From contig JAUMZW010000004.1 of assembly GCA_030527925.1 (NCBI GenBank), positions 93,536 to 157,535 on the forward strand: DNA of 64,000 nt, in the 5' to 3' direction. A program made the translations under genes and the position numbers. Shown piece by piece: positions 24,702 to 35,121 of the stretch (its first letter is position 1; the number at the start of each line of letters is the position of its first letter). Under the pieces are notes generated by a model. It saw only the letters and a program-made list of their open reading frames with translations, did no database searches and had not been told where the DNA came from. The stretch comes from Streptococcus sp. Lineage in GTDB: Bacteria > Bacillota > Bacilli > Lactobacillales > Streptococcaceae.

Positions 24702-26075
24702 ATGATTACAAAAGAATTTGACACTATTACAGCTATTTCTACTCCTTTAGGTGAAGGAGCTATCAGTATTATTAGACTATCGGGTACAGAAGCACTTGAT
24801 ATTATTTCAAAAGTCTTCAAAGGAAAGAATCTAAAAAAAGTTACAAGTCATACAATTAATTACGGACATATTTTCGATCCTAAAAGAAATGAACTTATAG
24901 ATGAAGTTATGGTCAGTATAATGCTTGCTCCAAAAACTTTTACAAGAGAGACTATTGTAGAAATTAACTCACATGGAGGAATTGCTGTTACAAACGACAT
25001 CTTACAGCTCCTCATTAGACAAGGAGCACGTTTGGCCGAACCAGGCGAATTTACAAAACGTGCTTTTTTAAATGGTCGCATTGATTTAACTCAGGCAGAA
25101 GCGGTCATGGATATAATTCGAGCTAAAACGGATAAAGCGATGAATAATGCAGTTAAACAGTTAGATGGATCGCTATCTGAGCTAATAAATGATACCAGAC
25201 AAGAAATTTTAAATACACTTGCCCAAGTAGAGGTAAATATTGACTATCCTGAATATGATGATGTTGAAGAAGTTACAACTAAACTTATTCAAGAAAAAAC
25301 AAAAGCTTTTCAAGATTTACTAGAAAATCTATTAAATACTGCTAAAAGAGGGAAAATCTTAAGGGAAGGACTCTCAACAGCTATCATTGGACGTCCAAAC
25401 GTTGGAAAATCTAGTCTACTAAATAATCTCATCAGAGAAGACAAAGCTATTGTAACAGATATAGAAGGAACAACAAGAGATATTATTGAAGAGTACGTCA
25501 ATATCAAGGGCGTCCCACTAAAATTAATTGACACAGCCGGGATTCGAGATACTCTTGATGTTGTTGAAAAAATTGGTGTTGAACGATCAAAAAAAGCCCT
25601 ATCAGATGCTGAACTTGTTCTATTGGTGTTAAATGCTTCAGAACCTTTAACACCTCAAGATAAAGAATTACTTGAACTAAGTAAGAATAGTAATCGTATT
25701 ATACTTCTTAATAAAACTGATTTGCCACAAAAAATTGAAAAAGATAATCTCCCTAATGATATAATTGAAATTTCTGTTCTAGAAAATAAGAATATCTCTG
25801 CAATTGAAGATGAGATTAACAAACTATTTTTTGATACTGATGATATTCAAGAAAAAGATGCAACTTACCTCTCAAATAGCCGACACATCTCTTTAATAGA
25901 ACAAGCAATTGACAGTTTAAACGCAGTCAATCAAGGTCTAGATATGGGAATGCCTGTTGATTTATTACAAATTGATTTAACACGAACATGGGAAATTTTA
26001 GGGGAAATCACAGGTGAATCCGCTCCTGACGAACTCATAACAAAACTATTTAGCCAATTTTGCCTCGGCAAATAA
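24702..26075 (+). CDS. mnmE: tRNA modification GTPase MnmE (TrmE)
   Basis: 457 residues. With MnmG it installs the cmnm5/nm5 group on wobble uridine 34 of tRNAs. An N-terminal folate-binding domain (to about 118) precedes a helical domain and an inserted G domain with [12 protein letters not shown] (P-loop, about residue 229), [14 protein letters not shown] and NKTD motifs. The C-terminus ends FSQFCLGK, the conserved C-x-GK tail. It is monocistronic, between its own promoter and a terminator. Confidence 0.96.
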   Translation: MITKEFDTITAISTPLGEGAISIIRLSGTEALDIISKVFKGKNLKKVTSHTINYGHIFDPKRNELIDEVMVSIMLAPKTFTRETIVEINSHGGIAVTNDILQLLIRQGARLAEPGEFTKRAFLNGRIDLTQAEAVMDIIRAKTDKAMNNAVKQLDGSLSELINDTRQEILNTLAQVEVNIDYPEYDDVEEVTTKLIQEKTKAFQDLLENLLNTAKRGKILREGLSTAIIGRPNVGKSSLLNNLIREDKAIVTDIEGTTRDIIEEYVNIKGVPLKLIDTAGIRDTLDVVEKIGVERSKKALSDAELVLLVLNASEPLTPQDKELLELSKNSNRIILLNKTDLPQKIEKDNLPNDIIEISVLENKNISAIEDEINKLFFDTDDIQEKDATYLSNSRHISLIEQAIDSLNAVNQGLDMGMPVDLLQIDLTRTWEILGEITGESAPDELITKLFSQFCLGK

Positions 26076-26160
26076 AAAAGTCGAAAATAGATACTGTTCC
26101 TAAAAGTAGATTTTATCTATCCAATTTTTAGAGTACAGTCTATATCAATTCGACTTTTTT
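26074..26160. terminator. Long bidirectional terminator between mnmE and comEC
   Basis: AAAAAAGTCGAA (26074-26085) pairs perfectly with TTCGACTTTTTT (26149-26160). Inside, ATAGA..CTGT pairs with ACAGTCTAT and CTAAAA with TTTTAG. The result is an unusually long, about 87-nt, imperfect hairpin with T-runs on both strands that serves convergent mnmE and comEC. Confidence 0.75.
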
Positions 26161-26197
26161 ATGTTATAGAATTTCTAAACAACAACTACTTTTTTAT

Positions 26198-28051
26198 TCA
26201 GCGAACAGTTTCTATTATAAAATGTTTAATACCAATAAATCTTATAGCTCCCTGCCTATCTGTTCTAAAAACTTTACCTCCAATCGAAAATACTCTTTCA
26301 AGCATCTCCTGATGTGGATGGTGATAACGGTTATTCTCTCCAGCTGATATTATAATAATCTTGGGCTGAATATGTTTTAGAAATATCTGACTTGATGAAC
26401 CTTTGCTCCCATGATGGCCAGCTTTTAAAACATCAACTTTCAACTTTGAATAATGTTCTACTAGTACTTTTTCCCCTTCACTCTCTAAATCACCAGTAAA
26501 TAAGAAATTTATATCAAGTAAATTGCCATGTAACACAATCGAATCATTATTCGAACCATCACCAACAACTAAAGGATATAAAATTTCTAAGTAACTTCCC
26601 ATTATCGGTAGTCTATCACCTTGATGGGCTATTTTTACAGGTGATTTTATCATCTTTAGTTTCTTAACAAAAGATTGATTCGTTAAGCTGCCTTGACTAA
26701 CTAAAATTTGTCCAATTTTTATTGACTTAGCTAGTACTAACATATCTCCTACGTGGTCCGTATCGGTGTGAGTTAAAACTAACGTATCAATTTTACCAAC
26801 ACCTCTACTCTTAAGATATGGTACTAAGGTCTTTTCAGCATTAGAGGTTTCACTCCTTTTTTTCCATCCGTTTTTTATCGTGAAATCAACCTTACCTCCC
26901 GTATCAATTAGAACTGTCTTTCCAGCCATATCCTTTATAAAAATACTGTCTCCTTGACCAACATCAATAATGGTCACTTCATTAGATAGTGGATTTTTAA
27001 TTACAAGTGTAATTAGTAAAATTAATAACACTAATACGGATTGTAATCCTCTATTTAACTTAAAATCATAGCAAAAAACTATAAAAGAAAAAACTATAAT
27101 CGCTAACCAAAGACTAGGATGACCAAAAACAATATCCTTTGGAAAAATATGATATATCCATTTGATTAAAAATTCTAACCAAATAAAAATACTATTCAGA
27201 AACACCATATTAAAAAAAGGTGAAATAATATAAGATAAAACCAAAATTGGTAAAATGAAGTAATCAAATAAAAATGAAAAAATATAAGTTAAAAAAATCG
27301 AAATCGGCTGAAAACTTGAAAAATTAAACAGCAAAATAGGTAAACTAAAAATTGAAATTAAAATATTTCTTTTTAGCTGTTCTCTAACCCCATTATCACT
27401 ACTGTCAATATAAGTGATAATAAAAGCATATAACATTGTTAAAGAACCACCAATTGTCATTATTGAATAAGGGAATAAGATTAAGATAATGATTAACGTT
27501 GCTATAAAATTATCCCATTTATTAAATTGTTTTTCAGATAAATAACTTTGAATTAAACTCCTAATAACAGATAGACTTAATCCTGTTAAAATAGCATACA
27601 CTATAGAAATAGGTAACTGAAATAGTATCATTTTTTCTCTTGTGAGCCCAATCCTTAACAGAAAAAATTTAAACCAATTTAAGAAAAATCCAACTTGCAA
27701 ACCTGATAGTGCAAATAAATGAATAATACCTAAACTACCATAAATTTCGGACATTTCATCAAAACTTTTATCTAAATAACCAAATATTAAACCTGTCATA
27801 TAATGATTCATAGGTTTTGGAAAACGTTCTCTAATCCAAACAATTGAAGACCTTCTACAGTCGTTAAAAAAATAAGGATTAATAATACTAAGCTTATCTA
27901 TTTTTTTTATAGTTTTCAGCTTGATAATCCTGTAAATACCTTGCTTTTTTAAATAATTTCTATAATCAAATCCATTAAAATTTCTTTTTTGAGTTGCCAA
28001 CTTAAAATCTCCAGAAAAATCTAAAAAAAAATGAGACGTGCAGATGTTCAA
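26198..28051 (-). pseudogene. comEC: comEC, downstream piece (DNA uptake channel, after frameshift)
   Basis: 617-codon frame holding the competence membrane domain (about ten hydrophobic segments, from GLIFGYLDKSFDEM onward) and the C-terminal metallo-beta-lactamase-like domain (IDVGQGDSIFI, LTHTDTDHVGDM, FLFTGDLESEGE, KAGHHGSKGSS). ComEC forms the channel that takes single-stranded DNA into the cell. This frame has no ribosome site of its own. It continues the 28002-28412 frame after one extra base in a run of nine A (28023-28031, plus strand). With eight, the protein would be an ordinary full-length ComEC of about 736 residues. Confidence 0.85.
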
Positions 28052-28412
28052 AGTATTCCTTTTCTTTCTTACTTCTTAATTGATAAAAACACTGATAAGT
28101 TTCGCCTTGTCTCTTCCCCTTTAACGAAAGAAGATCACCATTAATAGTGATACTATCTGAAATAACTGTTATCCGACTAAAGTCTTCATTTGTATTATCA
28201 AAATGTCTGTCAGTATTAGTCTTTACTAATGTAAAATAGCAAAAAAAGAATAAACTAATTGTCATTATAGAGGCAACCTGTTTTAGATTCAATTGAACAA
28301 AATAAACCACTAATAAAAAGAATATTGGTATTAATATCAAAGAACATGATGTAAAACTATATCCATATACCAAAAGTACTGGAAGTAATACATGCCTCCA
28401 TCTAATCAACAC
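28002..28412 (-). pseudogene. comEC: comEC, upstream piece (N-terminal membrane and OB region)
   Basis: 136 codons with two or three hydrophobic segments (about 8-33 and 45-64) followed by the start of the DUF4131/OB-like domain (ITINGDLLSLKGKRQGETYQ). It overlaps comEA by 11 bp. The frame runs into an early stop (SFFFRFFWRF) just past the homopolymer, whereas the expected continuation SFFLDFSGDF is in the next frame. Either a real loss of natural transformation, a phase-variable tract or a base-calling error. Confidence 0.85.
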
Positions 28413-29058
28413 TTACCTCTTCTTGCAATTTTTCCAATGTTTTATCACCGATACCCGATATATTCTTTAATTCATCTATACTACTAAACCTTGAATGCTC
28501 CTCCCTATATGCCACAATGTCTTCAGCTTTCTTTTTACCAATTCCTGAAATATTTTGTAGATCATTTTCACTAGCGGTATTAAGATTTAGCTTCTTTTTT
28601 ACCTCTGTCTTATTCTCTGTACCACTTGATCTAAAATTTGAAGACATTAGTAAACTTCTCTGCTCATCTTGACGTGCAACATATATCATCATTTCATCTG
28701 TTACTTTTTGAGCTAAATTAACTGATGTTTTATCTGCATTATCAGTAAAATCCCCAGCTTTTTTTATCACATCAACAACCCTATCTCCGACTTTCATTTG
28801 ATAAGTTCCCTCTACACTTATAGCACCTTTAATATCTACAACAATAGTATTCTCAGTTCTAGATGGCAAAGTGTCATTAGATTCTTTAGATGTTTCTAAA
28901 CTAGAAGCAAGTACAATATCATCAACTTTTATATTTTCTTTATGTTTTGTAGAAAATACTATAAACATAATAAGTATGCATAATAGAGAAAAAATCAGAA
29001 TGATCACTGCCAACATTATCGGATATTTTTCAAAACTCTTTTTAATTTTATACCTCAA
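28402..29058 (-). CDS. comEA: Competence protein ComEA, DNA receptor
   Basis: 218 residues starting at TTG, 8 bases after GAGAGG. One membrane anchor (about 15-36), a SLBB-like domain (about 70-135, IVVDIKGAISVEGTYQMKVG), then two helix-hairpin-helix motifs (about 155-215, NLNTASENDLQNISGIG and ELKNISGIGDKTLEKL) that bind incoming double-stranded DNA at the cell surface. It is first in the comEA-comEC operon. A degenerate late-competence box lies 24 bp upstream. Confidence 0.92.
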   Translation of the reverse strand: MRYKIKKSFEKYPIMLAVIILIFSLLCILIMFIVFSTKHKENIKVDDIVLASSLETSKESNDTLPSRTENTIVVDIKGAISVEGTYQMKVGDRVVDVIKKAGDFTDNADKTSVNLAQKVTDEMMIYVARQDEQRSLLMSSNFRSSGTENKTEVKKKLNLNTASENDLQNISGIGKKKAEDIVAYREEHSRFSSIDELKNISGIGDKTLEKLQEEVSVD

Positions 29059-29081
29059 ATTATGAACCTCTCTACTACTTT

Positions 29082-29089
29082 CATTCGAA
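29082..29089 (-). promoter_or_regulatory. Degenerate late-competence (cin/com) box upstream of comEA
   Basis: TTCGAATG on the minus strand differs from the streptococcal ComX box TACGAATA at two of eight positions. It sits at the right place before comEA. A weak match, kept because of position. Confidence 0.4.
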
Positions 29090-29096
29090 TTTTAAT

Positions 29097-29132
29097 AAAA
29101 AAACTAGCTAGAAAAATTCTAACTAGTTTTTT
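29097..29132 (-). terminator. Terminator after the YrdC-domain gene
   Basis: AAAAAAACTAG pairs with CTAGTTTTTT, extended inside by TAGAA/TTCTA around one mismatch. It overlaps the stop codon of the gene at 29131 and separates it from comEA. Confidence 0.75.
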
Positions 29133-29913
29133 AATAGTATTCTCCTTGACGATAATCCCAAGAATTAAATGTATCTGATAAATGCATCATTATCTTATCA
29201 ATATCTAAACCTTTACGAATAACAACCGGACATGGACTCACAGATCGCTCACCATTTTGAGAAGGAATTAATTGACCTTCTTTATTAACCATGGAAACCA
29301 TTACACCTTGTTCATAACGCGTATCAATCGTTTTATCTGGTTGAATAGAGGCTACATAGTCATCTGCTTCAATGACTAAATCAACTTTAGATTCAATTCG
29401 CTCTCCAATCCCTTCTACTTTACCTCTATTTCCTTTTCCTGAAGGATTTGCAGATGAAGCATAAATCATCTTTCCCTCTGTACGCCAAAGATGTTCAGCA
29501 ATTTGTTCTCCTGCTGTACCAAATTTGATAACAAAACATGATGTTTTACGAGAATCAGTCATTAATTCTTCACGTCCATCACCAATAGCTACTAACTTTT
29601 CATATGAATCCTCTCTCCAAGGAAGTATGCAACCAAGTAAAATATCATCATCCCAATGTTTTTGGTAAAAATCTCTAATCTCGGGAGTTAATTGTGCCAA
29701 ACTTTCTAACTCTTCCATACTACCACAAAGTACAACTCCTGGTTTATTACGATTTCTTACCTTAGCATCAAATTTTCGCTCTAAACCTTGTTTATCAGTA
29801 GTCACAATAATATAGCCTACTTTTGTAGGACAAACAATCAAACCACCTGGGGTCTGTAACACCTCAATTCCTTCTTGTGATAGTTGTCCATCCCATTGAA
29901 TATGTCTTGTCAT
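29131..29913 (-). CDS. YrdC/Sua5/YciO-family protein
   Basis: 260 residues. The YrdC fold is seen in GGLIVCPTKVGYIIVTTDKQGLERKFDAKVRNRNKPG (about 24-60) and in the YASSANPSGKGNRGKVEGI loop (about 150-170). Family members bind ATP and L-threonine, and Sua5/TsaC makes threonylcarbamoyl-AMP for tRNA t6A37. Substitutions around the usual K-R-x-x-x-x-P-x loop make this likely a paralogue closer to YciO than the essential TsaC, so no symbol is given. It is a single gene between leuD and comEA, with its own terminator. Confidence 0.7.
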   Translation of the reverse strand: MTRHIQWDGQLSQEGIEVLQTPGGLIVCPTKVGYIIVTTDKQGLERKFDAKVRNRNKPGVVLCGSMEELESLAQLTPEIRDFYQKHWDDDILLGCILPWREDSYEKLVAIGDGREELMTDSRKTSCFVIKFGTAGEQIAEHLWRTEGKMIYASSANPSGKGNRGKVEGIGERIESKVDLVIEADDYVASIQPDKTIDTRYEQGVMVSMVNKEGQLIPSQNGERSVSPCPVVIRKGLDIDKIMMHLSDTFNSWDYRQGEYY

Positions 29914-30005
29914 CTATTTTCTCGCTTTCTTTTTTCCATGTTTTATATTCTAACATCTGCTTAGTATAAATTCAATAAAAATTCTGATTTTTCTAAATTT
30001 TCTTT

Positions 30006-30596
30006 TTATTTCCAATATTTTGGTCTATTATTTTCATACTCAGTAATTAAATGTTCATGTTGCAGGGTTACACCTATATCATCTAAACCATTTAGTAATT
30101 TATTTTTCCAATCCGCATCAATTTCAAAAAAGTACTCTCCAATCGGACTAAATATTTTTTGTTGATATAAATCTACAGTCACTTTATCACTTGGATTTAA
30201 TTGTGATAAAGCTTCTCTGACCTCTCTAGGTTGAACAATTGGTAAGATACCATTATTGATGTCATTATTATAATGAATATCACCAAAAGAACCAGCTATT
30301 ATCACTTTAAAACCATAATCTGCTAATGCCCAAGCAGCATGTTCCCTAGAAGAGCCAGCCCCAAAATTATCGCCACTAATTAAAATTGTTGCACTACGAT
30401 ATTCTACTTGATTAAAAATAAAATCAGGGTCCTCAGTATACTGGTCATCTAAATATCGCCAAGAATACATTAAATACTTACCAAAACCTTTCTTATCAAT
30501 TAATTTCAAAAATTGCTTTGGTAAGATTTGATCTGTATCTATATTATCATTCATCAATGGTACAGTTGTACCAGTATATATTGTAAACTTTTCCAT
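30006..30596 (-). CDS. leuD: 3-isopropylmalate dehydratase, small subunit
   Basis: 196 residues from [29 protein letters not shown], chosen because AAGGAG lies 7 bases before this ATG. With LeuC it isomerises 2- to 3-isopropylmalate in leucine synthesis. The swivelling aconitase domain is recognisable in [22 protein letters not shown] (about 70-92) with the substrate-contacting Ser-Arg pair. Last gene of the leu operon, 10 bp after leuC. I see no clear terminator in the 92 bp after it. Confidence 0.95.
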   Translation of the reverse strand: MEKFTIYTGTTVPLMNDNIDTDQILPKQFLKLIDKKGFGKYLMYSWRYLDDQYTEDPDFIFNQVEYRSATILISGDNFGAGSSREHAAWALADYGFKVIIAGSFGDIHYNNDINNGILPIVQPREVREALSQLNPSDKVTVDLYQQKIFSPIGEYFFEIDADWKNKLLNGLDDIGVTLQHEHLITEYENNRPKYWK

Positions 30597-30606
30597 ATGA
30601 AGCTCC

Positions 30607-31989
30607 TTATTGTACTTCTGAAATTTTACGTACATCAACAAATCGACCGGCTATAGCTGCCGCAGCTGCCATAGCTGGACTACATAAGTGTGTTCTTGAA
30701 CCAAACCCCTGTCGATCCTCAAAGTTACGATTCGTTGTAGAAGCACAGTGAATACCTTTATCCACCTTATCTTCATTCATCCCTAAACACATTGAACAAC
30801 CTGGATCTCTCCACTCAAAACCTGCTTCTAAAAATATTTTATCTAATCCCATTTTTTCTGCTGCCCGTTTCACTGGCCTACTTCCAGGTACAACAATAGC
30901 TGTAACGTGGGGAGCAATATGCTTACCTTTTACATACTTAGCTGCTACTTCCAAATCACTAATCCTTGCATTTGTACATGAACCTAAAAAAATATATCCA
31001 ATCTCGATATCTTCTATTTTTTGACCTGGCCTTAACCCCATATAACGATAAGCCCTCTCATCATTCATATCGCGTATTTCTGGAAAAACATCATCACATG
31101 ATACACCCATTGCGGGTGTTGTCCCCCAAGTAACCATAGGAGCTAAATCTGATACATCCATTGTAATTACTTTATCATAGACAGTATTCTTATCAGACAC
31201 CAATGTCTTCCAATCTTCTACCGCAGATTCAAAATCTAATGGAGCACCTTCTCGCCCTTTGACATAGTCATAAGTTATTTGATCTGGATTCATGATTCCT
31301 ATTTTAGACCCAAATTCAATAGACATGTTACAAATGGTCATTCGCTCCTCCATATCAAGTGCATCAATAGCATCTCCTTGATACTCTACAACATGACCGA
31401 CACCACAAGCAACTCCATATTTGGCAATCAAAGCTAATATATAATCTTTAGCGTAAACCCCTTTTTGAGGGACGCCTGTAAAATTCACCAACATACGCTT
31501 TGGTTTGACTTGCCAAATGGTTTGTGTTGCAAAAACATGCTCAACTTCACTTGTTCCAATTCCAAATGCAATAGCTCCAAAAGCTCCATGTGTTGCTGTA
31601 TGACTATCACCACAAACTATAAACTTCCCTGGTTGTGTATAGCCTAGTTCTGGTCCTATCATATGTACAATACCTTGATTTTCAGAACCGTGCGGAGCAT
31701 ATGGAACACCAAATTCTTTAACATTTCGTTCTAATGCATCCATTTGTGCTTTAGAAATCACATCTCTTATATCATATATATTGACTGTAGGTACATTATG
31801 ATCAAAAGTTCCATAGGTTAAATCCGGCCTTCTAAGATTACGACCAGCTGCTCTTAAACCATCAAAAGCTTGGGGACTAGTTACTTCATGAATATAATGC
31901 TGATCAACATACATTAATTGTGGCTCACCTTCATTCCCCACAATGACATGACGTTCCCATAATTTATCAAAAATCGATTTCCCACTCAT
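30607..31989 (-). CDS. leuC: 3-isopropylmalate dehydratase, large subunit
   Basis: 460 residues from [15 protein letters not shown] (GGAG lies 6 bases upstream). An aconitase-type enzyme with a 4Fe-4S cluster: the cysteine ligands are in [10 protein letters not shown] (about 342) and [11 protein letters not shown] (about 400-410). Also visible are [21 protein letters not shown] (about 127) and the C-terminal [17 protein letters not shown]. Its start overlaps the DUF1294 gene's stop (ATGA), so it is part of the tight leuA-leuB-DUF1294-leuC-leuD operon. Confidence 0.95.
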   Translation of the reverse strand: MSGKSIFDKLWERHVIVGNEGEPQLMYVDQHYIHEVTSPQAFDGLRAAGRNLRRPDLTYGTFDHNVPTVNIYDIRDVISKAQMDALERNVKEFGVPYAPHGSENQGIVHMIGPELGYTQPGKFIVCGDSHTATHGAFGAIAFGIGTSEVEHVFATQTIWQVKPKRMLVNFTGVPQKGVYAKDYILALIAKYGVACGVGHVVEYQGDAIDALDMEERMTICNMSIEFGSKIGIMNPDQITYDYVKGREGAPLDFESAVEDWKTLVSDKNTVYDKVITMDVSDLAPMVTWGTTPAMGVSCDDVFPEIRDMNDERAYRYMGLRPGQKIEDIEIGYIFLGSCTNARISDLEVAAKYVKGKHIAPHVTAIVVPGSRPVKRAAEKMGLDKIFLEAGFEWRDPGCSMCLGMNEDKVDKGIHCASTTNRNFEDRQGFGSRTHLCSPAMAAAAAIAGRFVDVRKISEVQ

Positions 31990-32255
31990 TGTACACTCCA
32001 AACTACTATTAGACTTATTAGTACTAGTATTAAACTAAGCAACCATACCAACTTAAAATACCATTTTCTAATTTTATGGTGAAAAATATAAGCACTGAGA
32101 ATTGCTCCAACACCACCACCAAAAAAACTCATCAGAATTAGTACTTTTTCAGGAACTCTTCTTCTTTTTTGATAAGCAAGTTGTTTATCATACCAATAAT
32201 AATAAAAAGTAATCATATTCCAAATTAAAACTACTATTATAATATTTTTCATCAT
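31986..32255 (-). CDS. DUF1294 membrane protein within the leu operon
   Basis: 89 residues with three hydrophobic segments (about 3-19, 41-58, 67-87). The conserved DUF1294 core is [32 protein letters not shown]. Family function is unknown. It overlaps leuB (start) and leuC (stop) by 4 bases each, so it is translated with the leucine enzymes. That is unusual company and could mean a role in branched-chain amino acid or keto-acid transport, or mere hitch-hiking. Confidence 0.8.
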   Translation of the reverse strand: MMKNIIIVVLIWNMITFYYYWYDKQLAYQKRRRVPEKVLILMSFFGGGVGAILSAYIFHHKIRKWYFKLVWLLSLILVLISLIVVWSVQ

Positions 32256-33292
32256 TTTAATATTTCAATAATCTTATAAGTCATTTCTTTAGTCATTGCT
32301 AAACCTCCTAAATCTCTTGTTACCACTCCATGTTCAATTACTTTTTCGACTGCTTGTTCAATCAATAAAGCTGCATCTTCTTGATTAAAACTATCTCTAA
32401 ACATCATAGCAACTGACAAAATCATACTGATAGGGTTAGCTATTCCTTGACCAGCAATATCAGGAGCAGAGCCATGTATTGGTTCATAAAGGCTAGGTCC
32501 GTTTTCTGAATGACTTGCTGATGGCATCACTCCTAAAGTACCCGATAACACACTTGATTCATCAGATAAGATATCGCCAAATAAATTCTCAGTCACAATA
32601 ACATCAAACTTAGAAGGATTAGTAATCATTAGCATTGCTGCACTATCAATAAGCTGGTGCTCTAACACAACATCAGGATATAACGTAGATACTTTTTCAG
32701 CGACTTGTCTCCATAATTTAGATGTTGCAAGTACATTTTGTTTGTCAACACTTGTTACTTTTTTACGGCGTTTCCTTGCCAATCTAAACGCCTGATGCAT
32801 AATACGCTCAATCTCCATTTTCAAATAAGTGTTGACATCTGTCGCTACATTTTCTTCTAAACGGTGTTCTCCAAAATAAATCCCCCCTGTTAATTCCCGT
32901 ACAATAACGAAGTCAACACTGGATACAACCTCTCTCTTCAAAGGTGAAAGATCTACTAATTTATCAAAAATTTTAACCGGTCTAATATTAGCGAACAAAT
33001 CAAGCTCTTTTCTTAGCATTAATAAGCCTTGCTCCGGTCTGACCGAAACAGTATCATACTTTGGCGATCCAATAGCTCCTAATAAGATCGCATCTGCTAA
33101 TCGCGATGTTGTTAAAGTCTTTTTAGGTAAAGGATGTCCTTCAAGATCAATTGCTGCCCCACCAAAAGGCATTTCTTCAATTATGTAGTTAAATCCAACT
33201 TTTTTTGCCACTACTTCTAAAACTGATAGAGCTGCTGACATAATTTCAGGTCCAATTCCATCACCTGACAATGCTACAATTTTATAAGGCAT
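32252..33292 (-). CDS. leuB: 3-isopropylmalate dehydrogenase
   Basis: 346 residues from [18 protein letters not shown] (GGAGG lies 6 bases upstream). It oxidatively decarboxylates 3-isopropylmalate with NAD. Visible signatures: [23 protein letters not shown] (substrate Arg residues, about 84-106), [12 protein letters not shown] (about 130), [14 protein letters not shown] with the catalytic Lys (about 181), and [25 protein letters not shown] (about 222-245). It starts 1 bp after the leuA stop. Confidence 0.95.
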   Translation of the reverse strand: MPYKIVALSGDGIGPEIMSAALSVLEVVAKKVGFNYIIEEMPFGGAAIDLEGHPLPKKTLTTSRLADAILLGAIGSPKYDTVSVRPEQGLLMLRKELDLFANIRPVKIFDKLVDLSPLKREVVSSVDFVIVRELTGGIYFGEHRLEENVATDVNTYLKMEIERIMHQAFRLARKRRKKVTSVDKQNVLATSKLWRQVAEKVSTLYPDVVLEHQLIDSAAMLMITNPSKFDVIVTENLFGDILSDESSVLSGTLGVMPSASHSENGPSLYEPIHGSAPDIAGQGIANPISMILSVAMMFRDSFNQEDAALLIEQAVEKVIEHGVVTRDLGGLAMTKEMTYKIIEILK

Positions 33293-33293
33293 C

Positions 33294-34856
33294 TTAATCC
33301 TCCTTAAATACTTTTTCAGATATTTTAAATTTATTAGAACCAAAATTTTCTTTCTGAGCTAGACTATTAGCATTTATGTAAGCAATAGCACCAGCTTTCA
33401 AGACATCAAAATCGATACCTGAAGAATTGAATAAGCTTCCCGTTTCAAGATTTTCAACTGAAACTAATACACTTGCTTGAGAATCAATACCATCCGTCAC
33501 AGCATCAAGAGAATAATTCATCAATCTTACATTTTGTTTAAAGAAAGTATCGATAGCATTAAAAACAGCCTCAACAGAACCTTTACCAGTTGAATGTAAA
33601 TAAACTTCTTCATTATTAGTATTTATCATAATAACTTCTGCAGAAATATCATCATTTCCATTAGTGTTAATGGTCAAATCCTTAAATCGGAAGCCTTCCC
33701 TATTTTCAATTTCACTTCCTGCAACTAAGGCACGAATATCTGCATCGGTAATATCATTCTTTTTATCTGCTAACTTCTTAAATTTAGCAAACCAAACAAT
33801 AATATCCTCCTCTTCATAATCAAGTCTCAATTCTTTTAATTTTTCAATAAATGCATGACGACCAGATAACTTTCCTAAAGGTAATGAACTCTTCTTAACT
33901 CCTACAAGCTCAGGTGTTATAATCTCATAGGTCAATGGATTTTTTAAGAAACCGTCTTGATGAATACCAGATTCATGTGAAAAAGCATTTCCTCCAACAA
34001 TTGCTTTATTTTTAGGAATAAAAATTCCTGAAAAACGAGAAGTCAATTCTGATATATTTATTGTCTCTTCTAAGTTGATAGGACTTTCAACATCATAGAA
34101 ATCTTGACGAATATTCAAAGCAACAGCAACCTCTTCTAAGGCAGCATTACCTGCTCGTTCACCAATACCGTTTATGGTCCCCTCGACTCTTCCTGCCCCA
34201 TTTTTAATTGCAGATAAAGTATTGGCAACAGCCATGCCTAAATCATTATGACAATGAGGGCTAAATACAATTTTTCGGCTAGAAGTAATATTAGCAATTA
34301 AAAATGAAAAGATCTCACCATACTCTCTTGGTGTTGTAAAACCAACTGTATCAGGAATATTGATATAAGTTGCTCCTGCATCTACTGCAGTCTGAACAGC
34401 CGCTAATAAAAAGTCTCTTTCTGTTCTAGTAGCATCCTCAGCAGAGAATTCAACAACTTCAAATTTTGTTTTTGCATAGGCAACATGTTCAGCAATGATA
34501 TCTAAAATCTCTTTCTTAGATTTTTTTAACTTAAATTTCCTATGAATTGGACTAGTTGCGATAAATACATGACACTGAGGATACTTTGCATCTTTTAAAG
34601 CTTCGTAACAAGCGTCAATATCCGATTTTACTGAACGAGCTAATCCTGAAACGGCAGTAGTTGTCATTGTATTTGAAATTTGTCTAACTGCTTCAAATGA
34701 ATCAGGACTAGCTGCTGGAAATCCTGCCTCAATAGACGATACCCCCCAACGTTCCAACTGCTTAGCAATAGCTACCTTCTCTTTAATTGAAAAGTTTACT
34801 CCAGGAGTTTGCTCTCCATCTCTTAATGTTGTATCTAGAAACTCAATTTTTCTCAT
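33294..34856 (-). CDS. leuA: 2-isopropylmalate synthase
   Basis: 520 residues. First committed step of leucine synthesis: condenses acetyl-CoA with 2-ketoisovalerate. The TIM barrel holds [18 protein letters not shown] (3-20), [15 protein letters not shown] (metal histidines, about 196-210) and [15 protein letters not shown] (about 227). A linker leads to the C-terminal regulatory domain (about 395-510) that normally binds leucine for feedback inhibition. First structural gene of the operon, behind the attenuator at 34882-35025. Confidence 0.95.
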   Translation of the reverse strand: MRKIEFLDTTLRDGEQTPGVNFSIKEKVAIAKQLERWGVSSIEAGFPAASPDSFEAVRQISNTMTTTAVSGLARSVKSDIDACYEALKDAKYPQCHVFIATSPIHRKFKLKKSKKEILDIIAEHVAYAKTKFEVVEFSAEDATRTERDFLLAAVQTAVDAGATYINIPDTVGFTTPREYGEIFSFLIANITSSRKIVFSPHCHNDLGMAVANTLSAIKNGAGRVEGTINGIGERAGNAALEEVAVALNIRQDFYDVESPINLEETINISELTSRFSGIFIPKNKAIVGGNAFSHESGIHQDGFLKNPLTYEIITPELVGVKKSSLPLGKLSGRHAFIEKLKELRLDYEEEDIIVWFAKFKKLADKKNDITDADIRALVAGSEIENREGFRFKDLTINTNGNDDISAEVIMINTNNEEVYLHSTGKGSVEAVFNAIDTFFKQNVRLMNYSLDAVTDGIDSQASVLVSVENLETGSLFNSSGIDFDVLKAGAIAYINANSLAQKENFGSNKFKISEKVFKED

Positions 34857-34881
34857 TGTTCCACCTTTTCATTTTTAAATT

Positions 34882-34910
34882 AAAAAACATCTCGGACCAA
34901 CCGAGATGTT
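34882..34910 (-). terminator. leu leader intrinsic terminator (attenuator)
   Basis: AACATCTCGG pairs perfectly with CCGAGATGTT around a 5-nt loop and is followed on the minus strand by TTTTTT. It lies in the leuA leader, 26 bp before the start codon. It should stop transcription unless an upstream alternative fold forms. An 8-bp stem at 34938-34956 (CTAATGCA/TGCATTAG) is the nearest competing or pausing hairpin. Confidence 0.8.
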
Positions 34911-34953
34911 TCAATCCCGCTTGGTAAGCCAAACAGGACTAATGCATTATGCA

Positions 34954-35001
34954 TTAGCCCTCATCACGTAATAATAAAACTGTCATTTGCGTGAATACCA
35001 T
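34954..35001 (-). CDS. leuL: leu operon leader peptide
   Basis: A 15-codon reading frame, MVFTQMTVLLLRDEG, with ATG at 35001 preceded by GAGGAG (8 bases). Three consecutive TTA leucine codons sit in the middle and the stop lies within the 34938-34956 hairpin. This is the layout of ribosome-mediated attenuation: stalling at the Leu codons when leucyl-tRNA is scarce would alter folding upstream of the terminator at 34882-34910. Confidence 0.75.
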   Translation of the reverse strand: MVFTQMTVLLLRDEG

Positions 35002-35031
35002 TGACTTTTCTCCTCAATCTATTTTCTAAAT

Positions 35032-35060
35032 ATTTTATAATTTTCTGATTATTTTGTCAA
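35032..35060 (-). promoter_or_regulatory. leu operon promoter
   Basis: Minus strand: perfect -35 TTGACA (35055-35060), 17-bp spacer, -10 TAAAAT (35032-35037). The predicted start near 35025 gives a leader of about 170 nt containing the leader peptide and attenuator. Confidence 0.8.
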
Positions 35061-35083
35061 TAAGGTTTCAACATTTTTCAAAC

Positions 35084-35108
35084 AAAAAAAGAGCATTCAG
35101 CTCTTTTT
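35084..35108 (-). terminator. udk terminator
   Basis: AAAAAGAGC pairs with GCTCTTTTT around ATTCA. It sits 14 bp after the udk stop and just upstream of the leu promoter, with T-runs for both strands. Confidence 0.8.
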
Positions 35109-35121
35109 ACTATATCCACTT

